A stretch of DNA of 64,000 nucleotides from Butyriboletus loyo (Eukaryota > Basidiomycota > Agaricomycetes > Boletales > Boletaceae): positions 32,433-96,432 of the forward strand of contig JBBPSI010000089.1 of NCBI GenBank assembly GCA_038093515.1, written 5' to 3'. Positions within the stretch are counted from its first letter, which is position 1, and each line of letters starts with the position of its first letter. The translations under genes were made by a program, and so were the position numbers. Below are positions 25,734 to 36,955 of this stretch, piece after piece. Under the pieces are notes generated by a model. That model saw nothing but the letters and a program-made list of their open reading frames with translations. It did not search any database and was not told the origin of the DNA.

Positions 25734-25818
25734 GGGCCTTGCTGGGAATCGAACCCAGGCCACTTGCAGTTGCGTCGCATCGCCCAAAGCAAGTATCGTA
25801 CCTCTAGACTACAAGGCC
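25734..25818 (-). tRNA. tRNA-Pro (anticodon UGG) with a 14-base intron
   Basis: Read on the minus strand, GGCCTTG at the 5' end pairs with CAAGGCC at the 3' end (acceptor stem). A D-arm with GTCTAGAGGTACGAT (A box) follows. The anticodon stem CTTGC/GCAAG encloses TTTGGG, with the intron cgatgcgacgcaac right after position 37. The T-arm is CTGGG-TTCGATT-CCCAG (B box). The intron lies at the canonical site, one base 3' of the anticodon. Reading the stem one base shifted would give anticodon UUG (Gln), but pairing and similarity to yeast tRNA-Pro(UGG) favour Pro. Confidence 0.88.
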
Positions 25819-25898
25819 AACTGATTTTGATCGCGGCATTGTGATAGAAATAGGGATTTTGTTAACATCTCTTGAAAATACAATAAAAAAACCAACTC

Positions 25899-26046
25899 AC
25901 CATTGGCTGAACTAGTGTTTTAAAATCCGGTTCGGTCCGGTTTCGGAGGCCATTTTCAGGCAACCGCAACCGAACCGGTCCGCAGAAACAGAGCGACCAC
26001 CCGAAAACCGGACCGAACTGTATCAGTAACCAGTCGCCAATGGTTT
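25899..26046. repeat. Imperfect inverted repeat rich in CGGT/ACCG
   Basis: Inner arms CCGGTTCGGTCCGGTTTCGG (25927-25946) and CCGAAAACCGGACCGAACTG (26001-26020) are complementary with one mismatch and flanking slippage. Outer similarity (ACCATTGGC near 25899 against GCCAATGGT near 26036) extends the pairing. Possibly a small non-autonomous element next to the tRNA gene. Confidence 0.6.
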
Positions 26047-26758
26047 CATGCAAGGTTGCGGTCACAGTTGGGAACCTGTTAATGATGCAATAGGTCGAAG
26101 ACCAAACGGTCCGGACCTACGGTGTAGTACTAACTACCATGTATTGCTTATGAGGGCCCATGTCGAATACGATGTTGATAATACAAACTCTTGGTTTGCA
26201 GGATGAAAAATCCCTGCTCACAAACCCGTGTACACGAGTCATAAATCAGAACGCTCTAAATGGCAGTTTACGTTGTCCAAGTTCTGTCCATGTTCAGCGA
26301 GAAGTCCAGCATAGCGACCATCAAGGTCAGGGAGATCGGAGATAAATTTGTCCGCAGAGCCCGGAACGTTCCCGTCATACTCCTGCTCGGCGACACTGCC
26401 AATGGAACATGAAGGTGAAGGGTCGTCTGTGGGTCCTGACAGTCGCCACGGCGTCCCAAAAGTTAAGTTTGATCACACTGGAGGAAGGTTTCGAGGAGAG
26501 AAATGCCCACATTCAGTCTTCGTGTGATCAGCACAACCGTCTTCTGATCACGAGGTTTCACGTCCGGTTTGGAGATATTGGCATTCAGTATGGTCGATCA
26601 TGCAGTGATGTTCTGTCCGAGCTGCATACCGAGTTGGGGATTAGTTGCGATCTACTAGTGGCATCCAAGGCGCCAATGTACAATATTCAACAAGTCAAGG
26701 TCCACTGATTGAAGTGAGCGCCCAGGGTCCCCTGGAATTGCGACTTGGAATCCTAGGG

Positions 26759-26856
26759 ACATCTGCAAAGGCATGGCGTAACGTTATCGCTTGACTACTC
26801 TACCGCAGGTTATTAAAGAGTTCTGATTGGATGATGGGTCGGCTATGTCTTGTAGT
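26759..26856 (+). repeat. Dispersed repeat, copy 2
   Basis: Diverged second copy of the repeat at 11854-11987 in the same orientation, with a shared 30-base identical core. It lacks the ~45 bases present in copy 1 before GGGTCGGCTA. Confidence 0.75.
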
Positions 26857-28542
26857 TAAGCCCCGGGTTCGGCTATGCTGTTCTTCATAGTCGGCTGGTT
26901 TCAATGGAGGTCGTGCCTGTCGTGCCGCGACCAGTGTGACTGTTCAGGGGACCATTGGTCGTTCAAACGTTCAAGTTCAACATTCAACGTTCAGACTCCG
27001 ACCACCGTTGACACCTAGTCACAGCTTGGTTTTGACTTTCATCGATGTCAACCCTGTCATTCGTCAAGTGATTGGCATTGAGTCGGTCCTGGTTGAATCG
27101 TCGCCCATGGCGGTGACTTGTTTCAAGTGTCACAGACAGACTACACTAACATTCCAGAAACAGCACGCGCGTTTGAAATACTTCCATCCAAAAAAAAGAA
27201 ATCTTGTACGTGTACACTCGGTGTCATTGTTAATCTACAAAAGTGATACTTGGGACATCCGCGCGCGGTCGACCGGCTCCGGTCCCATGCGAGATTGGTG
27301 AGGTTGCCCGGTCGAGTGACCTCCCATATGAACTGGGCAACTGCGCTAGGAAAGGAATGGCGGCGTATCCTGAGAACGTAGAAGGGTGGCCGTGAGCCTG
27401 CGTGCCGTGACCGTGACCGCCCGGTTTGTATATGCCCATCAGACGGTAACGCATAACGGCTAGAATGCGCGCACAGTTCCTGCGTGAGCGTGCCGGGGCG
27501 CCTCGAAGCGATCCGAATCCGAAGATCTGACATCTCGTCGTGCAGTGTGGCGAATGGGGAAACGAGACGTTAAAAACATCTTTCATATGATTTACGACGG
27601 GAGACAGGGTGCCCCAGCTGGCAGGCATGCGGTGGTATTAGCTACCCAGCTCCTCGGCATCTGGACACGTCAATATGCTTGGAGACGAGTTCCTCTAGAA
27701 TGTTTTCGGAATAGCATCCACTGATTGACTTTCCATAAGGATTTAGAGACGTTTTTTTCTGTGAATTTTGAGGTGTGGTTACCGACAGCATGACAGTCAG
27801 GGCTCAAACAGGAAGGTACCGTGTTGGCGCATCAGCACCTGTAAACCTAGACTTTACAGAGGGTCCTACCCTGTTAACGTGTAAAATGCAGTACTCTTGT
27901 TGAATCGCACCCTTTCCAGCTCTGTTTTAGCCTTCCCTTTTGACCTGTCGCAATCTCGACTCTCGCTTACCGCCCGGATCTCCAGTTTTGTGCGGTCTCG
28001 TCACTACACAGCATGGCATCAGATGATTCACATCAGATCAGTGGTATATATATATCATATCCTTTTAATCCGATTGGCATCTAGACAAAGACACCACGGA
28101 CCAGGCATTCAGAACAAACAAGTTCTTTCAACTTCGCAAGGCCAGCGCTCCATATATCTCTAAATGTTATATGTGGTCACGGTTAAAAGATTTATAGAAA
28201 ATTATCTCTAATAAATTTAACCGACGGGCTATCCATCTGAGCTTGAATCCACCAAGGCTCTTCCCCATTTTCTCTACTACATAATCACTCCATCAAAAAT
28301 AGACTTCCGGGCATAATACGCCACTTTTCTTGGGCAAGTCGCGCCAGACAACAGATAAACATGAAACGTGGAACCATCGATATGGCCGGCTAGTATATAA
28401 CGAGGAGTTACTCATATTTCCCCCCCGTCTCCGAGTCTGAGCCTTCATCGACATCATTCGTCAAGTGATTTCGTAGCTTCTTTTGGGGCACGGCATCACA
28501 TTCTTCCTCGACGGTGTCAAAAATCAGCACCCCGTTATAAAC

Positions 28543-29825
28543 ATGTCTTCGTACGCTGAAGGCACCGACCTGTGGCTCGAGAGATCACGTCTCGATGGCA
28601 TGACGCTCTCGGCAGTGTCATACGGTGAGTGCTCACATCCATCCGTTCTTCCCCCCAGAATCTAACGCTACTATCAGGTGTCTTCTTCCTCTTGACCATT
28701 CAAGCAACGGTCGCTCTGACTCAGAGACCACGCTTCGGTAGTCAGATTCCCCATAACCGGTGGATGCTCCTTAGCTACGTCTGGATCACCTTTGTCCTCG
28801 CAACGATCGGGTTCGCAGGAAATGCCCGGTACACGGAAATGATATGGATCGATCTGCGAAATATTTCCGGTGGGCCGACTGCGTTGATCCTCGATGAGAT
28901 GAACTACTGGGTAAATATGATGGCATTGAGTTGGTACGTCCTTTGCGTGTTCGCGAGTGGACATTGTCATTGAAGTCGCGTGTCGTAGTTACTTCGTCAT
29001 GGAATGGTTCATGCAAGGTCTTTTGGTTCGTGCTCTTTCAACGCGTTCATCCCATATATCTCTCGTTCTCACTTCGGCACGACAGCTTTACCGCTGCTTC
29101 GCCTTTTGGGGTTGGAGAAAACGTATCATCGTACCCATGTCTACAATCTTTGCAGCCATGGTTGGTACGTATCCATCTCCATCCCATCTCCTGATACACC
29201 GGGACTGACAACGTACATCACAAGCAATGGCCATTCTTGTCCTTGCCGAAGCTAGCGGTGCTGTATTTTACAACGTCAACTCGGAACTTGCATATCTTTG
29301 CCTCCAAGTCGGACTGAACACTATCTACACCCTCCTTGTCGCTGGTCGTCTCTTTACTATCCGGAAGCAAATGAAAGATACCCTCGGGAGAGACCACGTC
29401 CATCTCTATGAGACCGCGACCATCATGGTCGTCGAATCTGCTGCACCCTACACTGTCTTCGGCATTGTCTACATCGTTTCCTTTGCTCTGCACTCATATG
29501 TCTCTAACCTCGTGTTATTGTCGCTCAGCCACGTTCAGGTGAGCCCCCGGTTCACAGCCCCGTTTGACGGGAGACTTGTTCAGTAATGTGACAATTGATA
29601 ACGTAGGGCATCGCGCAATTGTTGATCATCATTCGTGTTGCGAAAGGCACGGCATTCGAGCAAACCTCACAGACCCGGCTTAATCCCACCTCGATCGTGT
29701 TCGATGGCGCGCACAACTATAAACACTCAACGTATGGACCTGAACGCTCGTGTCAACTCGCTAGCTTCTCCAGCACGGAGCGCGGGGTCCAGCCGTTGGG
29801 GTCATCGAATGGCAAGAAGCCCTGA
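28543..29825 (+). CDS. Seven-helix membrane protein, basidiomycete family of unknown function
   Basis: Six exons close in frame to 328 residues: 28543-28624, 28678-28933, 28989-29025, 29086-29164, 29225-29538, 29607-29825. Hydrophobic segments follow one another: SAVSYGVFFLLTIQATVAL, MLLSYVWITFVLATIGF, the NMMALSCYFVMEWFMQ region, IIVPMSTIFAAMVAMAILVL, YLCLQVGLNTIYTLLVAG, APYTVFGIVYIVSFAL and QGIAQLLIIIRVA. The topology is seven helices with a short outer N-terminus and a cytosolic Ser/Thr-rich tail. It matches the general build of Agaricomycete 'integral membrane' families but lacks the DUF6533 YDY...SEVDLIW module. No function is known to me. The last residues depend on the intron chosen at 29539-29606. 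Confidence 0.78.
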
Positions 29826-30162
29826 TGCACTCGCCCAGTGATCATTCTTGAGGGCGCTTGGGTGGAGAAGATGTGGCAGGACGGGATCTGTCATCGTTTC
29901 GTAAAACGGGGCTCGTGGGTACTAGTTAGTGGCAGTGGTACTCCAATGATCATGTCTTTGACCCATCTGATGATCGTCTTGGATAGTTAGACTGATAGGC
30001 TCGCGATTCAGGTGCATCAGGGAAGTACTTTTGACGTTGAGATTTCCCAAGCAGTTGATAGACCCTAGTGAAAGCATTGAACACTTTGTACTAGCCGCCA
30101 TGGTTGCCTGTTACATGACTGCAGCCATTCAGTCGTCCCTCCTGCTTTCCTTCAGCTGCTGA
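29826..30162. other. Intergenic left of the long palindrome
   Basis: 3' flank of the seven-helix gene. Nothing else is seen. Confidence 0.5.
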
Positions 30163-30556
30163 TTTAGGTGCTGTCCAGTTTGGCTCGCTTACCTCGGGTA
30201 GAATAGTGATGTAAGCAGATCACATGATCACTCTGAGATCATGTGCAATCATGTGATTAGAATTTCAACAGGTCATGTGAGCATACACCAGGTCACATGC
30301 CTACACAACACATGAGCCGTGACCAATCCAAATGTTGCGCGTGCTGTTTACTGGCGGGCCATGATTGGTCAGGATTGGGACCCAGCTATGTTATGTAGGC
30401 ATGTGACCTGGTGTATGCTCACATGACCTGTTGAGATTCTAATCACATGATTGCACATGATCTCAGTGTGATCATGTGATCTGCTTACATCACTATTCTA
30501 CCCGAGGAACAACTAGCCTACCCGAGGTAAGCGAGCCAGACTGGACAGGGCCTAAA
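30163..30556. mobile_element. Long palindromic element (MITE-like)
   Basis: Arms of about 140-165 bases face each other around a core near 30308-30385. The left arm from TTTAGG through CTGTCCAG, CTCGCTTACCTCGGGTA, AGCAGATCACATGATCAC and AGCATACACCAGGTCACATG is repeated in reverse on the right with a few base changes. The right arm has about 20 extra bases between two direct copies of the motif TACCCGAGG. No coding capacity. No convincing target-site duplication (GA on both sides at most). A transcript would fold into a long hairpin. Confidence 0.8.
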
Positions 30557-30754
30557 GATCCGTTCACGTCAGTCCCTTAACAGATAGGGTTCAACACCGG
30601 CTAGCAGATAGGGTACAACAGGACCGATCAGAAACAGACACGAATCGAGATAGTTACAAAGGATAACGACGGAAGCGAAAAAGTATACCCTGCCGGACAC
30701 CCCTCTGGCTCGGTCTAAAGTGTGCTCACCCTCCGAGTCCCCTTCCTCATCGCT

Positions 30755-31195
30755 TCAATCCACCAACCAGGCTTGAAACCCCTCGTCCTTCTCGATCGCC
30801 TCCTTCCATCCCCCCTCGCCCCTCTCCAACGCCCGCACACTTTCCACCTCTTCCCGTCCCAACCTCAGCCCATTATATAAATGTGGAAAAAAGCCCTCGC
30901 CTGGCCGCGGTCCACATACCTCTCCCTCCGGACCTTCCCACTTGATCTGTCCCAGTCGTTCGAGCGGTTCGTACGGGAGCCGAAGCACAAAGACCTTGGG
31001 ATCGGCCCCGAAAAAGTGGACGAGGGTCCCGGGGGTTTGGGATGCTGTCGAGAGGTGGATGAATCCCGAGGTTTGGTCAATGGTGGAGATGGGGAGGGCG
31101 GTGGGGAGGGCGGCAGGGTCCAACGGGACCGGGGACTCGGAGGCGTAGGGGACGAGTTTGTAGATGTAGGTCGGTTTGTCGTTGCGGGCAGACAT
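30755..31195 (-). CDS. DUF952-family protein
   Basis: Single-exon gene of 146 residues. DUF952 marks in order: YIYKLVP at the N-terminus, SGFIHLSTASQTPGTLVHFF, FVLRLPYEPL and KWE, then FPHLYNG.L near the C-terminus. The family is small, soluble and shared by bacteria and fungi; its biochemical role is not established. The stop at 30755-30757 is followed by the flank of the long palindrome. Confidence 0.88.
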   Translation of the reverse strand: MSARNDKPTYIYKLVPYASESPVPLDPAALPTALPISTIDQTSGFIHLSTASQTPGTLVHFFGADPKVFVLRLPYEPLERLGQIKWEGPEGEVCGPRPGEGFFPHLYNGLRLGREEVESVRALERGEGGWKEAIEKDEGFQAWLVD

Positions 31196-31654
31196 TTGTC
31201 GATGTCGATGATGGGTGTGAAACGTTTAAAACTGGCTGTCCACTTGCCTGTGATCAATCTTTTTCTTGTGCCGAGATACCACGCACGCTGGCGGCCTTTA
31301 TGTGGTCGCTTGGTCTCGGTCTCACATCACACCCGAATGGCCACTGATCACCAGGGGAAATGCAAAAAGGATGAGGGGTATCTCTATGTGGCGAAGAAAA
31401 AGAAAAACATACATAGTTACACAGGACGACCCAAAAAACATGCGGGATCAGCCCCAACTACGATACACGTCCATCGAGGGTTTGGCACAGGCAGCGATAA
31501 GAGTAAGAAACGGGCCTCCGCAGTCGAGAGTAGAACGGGTGAATAGGCCACCATAATTGAAAGAAAAACAAGAGGAGAAATTTTGAAAGTGGAAAGTGGA
31601 AAGAGGCCAATCCAGAATAGCAGTCTCATTCATCAACCCACACACGATCCACCC
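31196..31654. other. Intergenic between DUF952 gene and Atg4
   Basis: Holds the promoter of the leftward DUF952 gene and the 3' end of the leftward Atg4 gene. No other gene seen. Confidence 0.6.
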
Positions 31655-34600
31655 TCAACGGATATCGTCCGTCAGCACTGCCTTGACACCCCCGCTCTCT
31701 GTACGTCCGCCGTCCCGCGCACGCGCATTGTTCATCCGTTTCTCGTAATTCCCTGCCTCGTAAGTGCGCTCGTGGAAACTCTCCTCGAGGGACCGCGGAA
31801 ACGGGAAGTGCGCAGGCGGGGAGGGCGTATTGACGATGGGCACGCTCGCTTTTTTCGATTTCTTGCCCTTCTTGCCCTTCCGGCTGGTTGTGCTCCCCGT
31901 CGACCCTGTCGATTTGGTTTTGGCCATCGGTGGGGCGTACAGACGTTCGGTCGACTGCGCGAGCGGTGTGGGGATCGAGGGATCCACCCACTCTTCGTCA
32001 TCCTCTGCCTCATGCCCATCGATCTCTTCAAAATCGTCGTTCTTGGAAAGACCTTTGAGAAGGCCATCCTCGTGTTTATCCACCTCGAACGTCGAGTTCG
32101 GTCCAGGGGTGATGGGGCCTATGGGGTCCTCCTCTGTATCGGCCTCAGAGCCTTTGGTGCCGCCCTTGACACTGCTACACACGGGAGAAATGGACGTCGA
32201 ACGCGTGTCAAAGAATTGGTCTTCGGCGTCACGTGTGCGGACAGGTCGTCCTTCTGCGCCTTCGCTGTCGACCACTTCGATGCCATCTTCCTCGTCGGGG
32301 TCCATTTCCATATCATCGGGATCGGAAATAGACTCGAGGCCCATGAATTCGTCCGAATCAGACGGCCACGAGGGAGGCTCGTCTTGAATGGTAAATATCG
32401 TCTTGTACTTTGCATTGAGCTGACGATTGCAGAAATTAATCACACTATCAATAACACGAAAGAGGTACAATACAGACCTCGTTGATACGTCGCCTTAAGT
32501 CAATCCAGTCCTTTTCATCCTTGCACAGGAAACCGATCAACATACTAGGATCAAGACCACTGAGCGGCATCTTGCGAATACGATCGCAGTGAAAGGTCCG
32601 TAATTCCATGGCATTATACTGAGTGACGTAGTGCTCAGCCACCGAGTCCAAGTCCTCCTCTTCAACCCCGAGCTCGCGGGGATCCAGGTCAGAACCGCTG
32701 AAATGGGGTGATGGGGAGGCGGGCATACTTGCATTTTGCCAACGCGATGGATGCTGTGATGACACCGAGGAAGATGACACGCTGGATGCTGTCGATAGTT
32801 GGTGTTGTAGAGGGGATGGTGAAAGGGGTGCGTGGTATGAAAACACCGATGAGCCAGTCCTTATGGACGACGGGGACGTGGGCGCACGATGATGGTGGGA
32901 AGATGTGGACTGTGCGCTAGGCGAATGCATTGCTGCGCGCCGGTCGGATGCGTTATCGGGTGTACTTTCGCGACTGCGAACAGCAGGGTAGTCGTGCATA
33001 GATGAAGGCGGTGCAGGACGGAGAGGGATCGCGGGACGTGCATGGTGAGGATCAAGGTAGAAGAGATTATCAGCCTGAGAACCCATAAAGTAATACGAAG
33101 AAGAGGGACGCCCTCCCGCAATGCCGACGGACTGGGGGAACGTGTACAGCGCCTGCGAGAGGATTCATTCAATGTGTAAGTCGAGCGCTAGAATGATGCT
33201 GCTTACTTTAATGGGCTCGTAGTAAATAGGATTGACACCATCTATACCCAGACGGATGCCAATCAGGACAATTACCGCCTGTCCACCCCATGACGATCTC
33301 GCGTGCCGGCGTGGAGAACCAATATGAACATTGGAAGCGGCATATACATCAGACTGATATACCACACCATCTGCGGAAACAGCTACGCCGAGGCCTGCTT
33401 CAGGGAAGCCATGTACAAGAGTTCTGCGGCGAACGCTCAGCTTCTTCTAGATAAACTCACGAGATCGGGTGCTTACTTGATTGCACCAGCGGCAGTGCTG
33501 GGACCAAACCACTGACCGACATCTTTTCCCAGATCTTTCCCAGCGAGGGCCATGCGGTGAACGCTAAATGGTGCTTGAGGTAATGGGGAATCAAGGAACC
33601 ACGTTATGATTTGAACATATGTGGCAAAGTCGTTTGTGCGAACAGGGTGCGGGGGCCGGCGCCATTCTGAGATATGGCGAAAATGAGCGCATGTAAGGGT
33701 GCGAAACGAAAAAAAAAAACATATGCTTACCCCGCCCCAGGTGCAGATGAAGAAGTGCATTGGCAAGTAATGATTGACCAGTGCGCAGCATACAGCCCCA
33801 CCCGGAGTCGCTCGTCCACCCCTTTTCGCCAGTCCCTGGCCAATTCCACTTTCTGGGCTTTGGACTGGAGGGTGTCGCTGCCTGGGCACCGGAGGCCAAA
33901 TCGGCCTCGAGCGATGACAGATTCGAGTCTCTTATTGGGGGGAATTGGTTGCGATAGGTGAGCCATATTCGTGAAGCGAAATCAGCGTAAAAGACAGGGG
34001 GCCAGTTGGCAGCGGGATTCTTGCTCGATGGTGGCTGGGACTGAGACAACTCAGAGACGGTAACAGAGGAAGAGGAATTGGAGCGAGCTGAGGGAGCTCG
34101 GCGGGATTCGACTGAGGGACGGCGGCCGAGTGTGGATGGGGGCGGTGGTTCGTAGCCAGGATGCTGCACGCCGAGGAGCCAAATGGATTCGGTGCACTTG
34201 TCTGGGGTGGAGTCGCTGTCAAGAATAAAGCGCATTGCGCGGTCGAGATGGCCCTTGCTGTGCTTGGCAGCGGAGAGGAGGGGATTTGACTTTGTCTTTG
34301 GGGACGCCATTTGGGACTGGGACAAGATGGAAGGGAGAGAAAGGTCTGTGGAGGAGGAGCTGAAGGTGTGGGAGATCCAACCGGAGAGACGCGTTGGGAG
34401 ATCGGATATGCGAGTCGATGAAGAGGATGAGTACATTGATACGGAAGGTCGGATGTCGGAAATACTGTTGAGCGGCCGGTCAGGCCGTGTGCGGGCGCGT
34501 GGCGGCGGGTCCGACATCTCGACGATCACGGGAATCTCGTCAACGCTGTCCGCGTACTCGCCGTCACCCTCGGTAGTGGTGGCCTTGTCCTCGTGGGCAT

Positions 34601-34844
34601 TCCCACCACCAGATCGGCCCTTGTGCGAACTGGTGTGGTTGGGCAATACAGCAGAGGAGGCGGGGGATGTGTGGGAGGACGAGCTCGAACTGCCGATGCT
34701 CGTCGAGCTGTCGGTCGCCGCAGGATCCGTCAAGGACTTTGACCTGTCACGACTCTGTTTGTGGAGGAACTTGGACAACTTCGAGCCGTGTGGTGGACTG
34801 GGCGACGACGGGGGCGGTGGTGCGCTGCGAGACTGTCTTGACAT
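31655..34844 (-). CDS. ATG4: Atg4-type autophagy cysteine protease (peptidase family C54)
   Basis: Five exons close in frame to 986 residues: 34844-33731, 33666-33477, 33423-33207, 33152-32478, 32419-31655. Atg4 trims Atg8 to expose its C-terminal glycine and later removes it from phosphatidylethanolamine. The catalytic Cys lies in [21 protein letters not shown] near residue 365. Next come [51 protein letters not shown] and the Asp/His pair in [12 protein letters not shown] disordered Ser/Pro-rich N-terminus of about 200 residues and a long C-terminal half surround the core. The tail carries [16 protein letters not shown], a very acidic stretch, and a lysine cluster [12 protein letters not shown]. 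It is more than twice the length of yeast Atg4 but in line with basidiomycete orthologues. Met at 34844 is the first in-frame ATG. Confidence 0.93.
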
Positions 34845-35281
34845 TGTAGTCCTCGGTGTGGATGCTGTGGTCGTCGATAGAGGATGTATGGTTGTCGTGA
34901 CCGACGATGTCGACAAGGCTGGCAGCAGCCGGGTGTCGTGTCTGAGTTGAGAGTTTGGTTTGTTTCATTACCCGCCACTGCGACCGCGATAGCGAAATTT
35001 ATCCACAGCATTTGTTCAGAGTGCTACAAAACAATATAACATCTCCACCTCCGTCAGGCCACCGCTACGCTGATCCTTTCTGGACCCATAGTCCTGCGAT
35101 CAGCATGCTTTTCAGACCCGCAAGAGGGTTAACATGGTCCAAACTTTGTCTGATTTGTCTCATGAAACCTTCGCGTAGGATGGCTCTCACTGTGGCACCG
35201 AGAAGCCATCCTGTGCCCCCTTTATCGTGTTGCAACCCACCCGTGCACCCTCGCCATCATGTTCAGCGTCACTCCGCCTGA
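34845..35281. other. Divergent intergenic region between Atg4 and the dioxygenase relic
   Basis: 437 bases between two divergent starts. It should contain the Atg4 promoter and the former promoter of the relic gene. Nothing more specific is seen. Confidence 0.55.
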
Positions 35282-36737
35282 ATGTCCTCTTACATCGAAC
35301 CGCCCCCAACGCAGCTAGAGCGTACGTTCCCATCGGTGTTACTGCCCTCCTCTTCTGACGGATCCTCTTAGTGGATTTCGCTGATCTCGCAATCATCGAC
35401 CTATCCAAAGCGTACGCTCCCGAGGGACGTAACGAGCTCGCACCACAAGTTCGCGATGCCCTTCGTACCAAAGGCTTCGTCTACGCAATCAACCATAGGT
35501 ATGCCCAAGTTCAGGTACCCCTTATTTCGCTCCCTTCTTCCAATCGGTCACTCACCTCGCAGATCGGCGCGATCGGATTCCGACATTGCATATATACCGT
35601 TTGCTGTGCCTCCAGGAGAAATGAAGATCTACACCGCCAACATCGAGAAAGTCGGCTACTATGCCGGGTACAAGATGCGCAACTGCTGGGCAAGTAGATT
35701 CCCTTTCCCAATCTATTCCTCTAGTTCATGACGCTTCTGGGGTAGAAAGTGGATACAGAGAACAATGTCTGGGATCATATTGAGGTCTATGGGAGTGCAC
35801 CCGCCTTGCATGCTGTCGCTAACGCTAGTTGATGCAGCTCAAGTGAATCGTAACGTCAACTCATCCGCAGGCGCTTCGCCCTTTCTTGATGCATTTGCTC
35901 GTCACAACCATTTTAATATCCTGCATCCCATCCTCAGGTAAAGTACGATGATATCGTTTGAATGGATTCAGTGCTCGTGATTGATCTAGACTCATTGCTC
36001 TTAGTCTTGAGTTGCCTGAAGAAACTGAAACACACTTTCGACAGACAAGGTACAACATCGAGTATGTTTTCTCATCTTGCATCCAATTCCGTGGTTCAAT
36101 AACTGAGCGTGCCATAGTTGGCCTCATAAAATAATACGTCCCCGTATTCCTCCTGTTCATCCGATCAATTACATTTCGAGATAGTAGACTGCAGCGTGGA
36201 TTATCACAGACATCGGGAGTGTGACGATCCTCTGGAGCCAGCCCGTCGGTGGTCTGAAAATCCTCTCCCCTGATGGAAAATAGCGTTGGGTCTGACATAT
36301 TCACAATGCGGTGGTGTGTCCTCTTCACCGCTTCCCCCTCGTCCAATTGAACGACAGGTTGTGAACATTGGGGAGATGATGGAATCTTTCACCGGCGGAT
36401 TCTACAAACACCATCCACCGCGTACATCAGTGAAACGGTTAGTGGTCAGAACCAGTCGGGGCCGGTCAGGACCCGTCGGGACCGCTCGGCTATCGCTGGG
36501 AACCAGAGACTGTTTTACTGATGTAGTCCATCCACGACCAGCATGCCTACGTCAGACTCGGCGCGTTCTACTTCACCATGGCCGACGACGATATGAAACT
36601 CTTGCCCCTCGCACACAGTCCAATATTAAGTAAAGTGTGTCAGTATCGAGCGACAATGTCCTGACGAGGAGGCACCACCTTCGGAAGTGTGGAGGAAGGA
36701 AAGGGCGATCTCGTATGGGCGTGTTAATAATACCTGA
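35282..36737 (+). pseudogene. Decayed 2-oxoglutarate/Fe(II) dioxygenase (isopenicillin N synthase-like)
   Basis: The N-terminal DIOX_N region is well kept: start at 35282, exon end at 35321, then DFADLAIIDLSKAYAPEGRN and VRDALRTKGFVYAINH. Then come VPPGEMKIYTANIEKVGYYAGYK and ARHNHFNILHPILRL. The catalytic half is broken. In the frame DIGSVTILWSQPVGGLKILSPDGK two stop codons follow within a few residues. The first iron ligand (HTD in the family) reads ITD. A frame change lies at about 36413 before the expected IHR motif. Further recognisable blocks are VVNIGEMMESFTGGFYK, AYVRLGAFYFTMADDD and PDEEAPPSEVWRKERA, ending at the TGA at 36735. Active relatives catalyse oxidation steps in secondary metabolism; this copy cannot. 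Confidence 0.8.
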
Positions 36738-36955
36738 AGCGGATACCACCCTTCTCACTAGTCTTATTGCCTGGGTGATGCGGGTGATGGGACTAAGATG
36801 GTTTATACAAAGGAATGGATCAATGTTTCTGCATCACGTGCGGGATCATATTCGGCGGCTACAGTAAGTTATCTGTCACGGTGTAACGTCACGTGTCTCG
36901 TCACGGCTATTCGCGACGCGACAGTCCAAGCTCAGTAACTTAGTGCACCGACGAG

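Larger units (their letters stand above)
25819..28542. other. Long intergenic region with repeats
   Basis: No supported gene over 2.7 kb. It holds an imperfect inverted repeat (25899-26046), a dispersed repeat copy (26759-26856), a cluster of short GTTCAA-type repeats near 26955-26995 and a TA tract near 28045. The right end should carry the promoter of the gene starting at 28543. Confidence 0.5.

Noticed and set aside
25734..25818. tRNA-Gln (UUG) reading of the tRNA gene
   Set aside because: Shifting the anticodon stem by one base weakens it and misplaces the intron. The Pro(UGG) fold has the intron at the canonical site.
33674..34950. Plus-strand open frame of 255 codons opposite Atg4
   Set aside because: It is the antisense shadow of the Ser/Pro-rich N-terminus of Atg4, with no recognisable motif.
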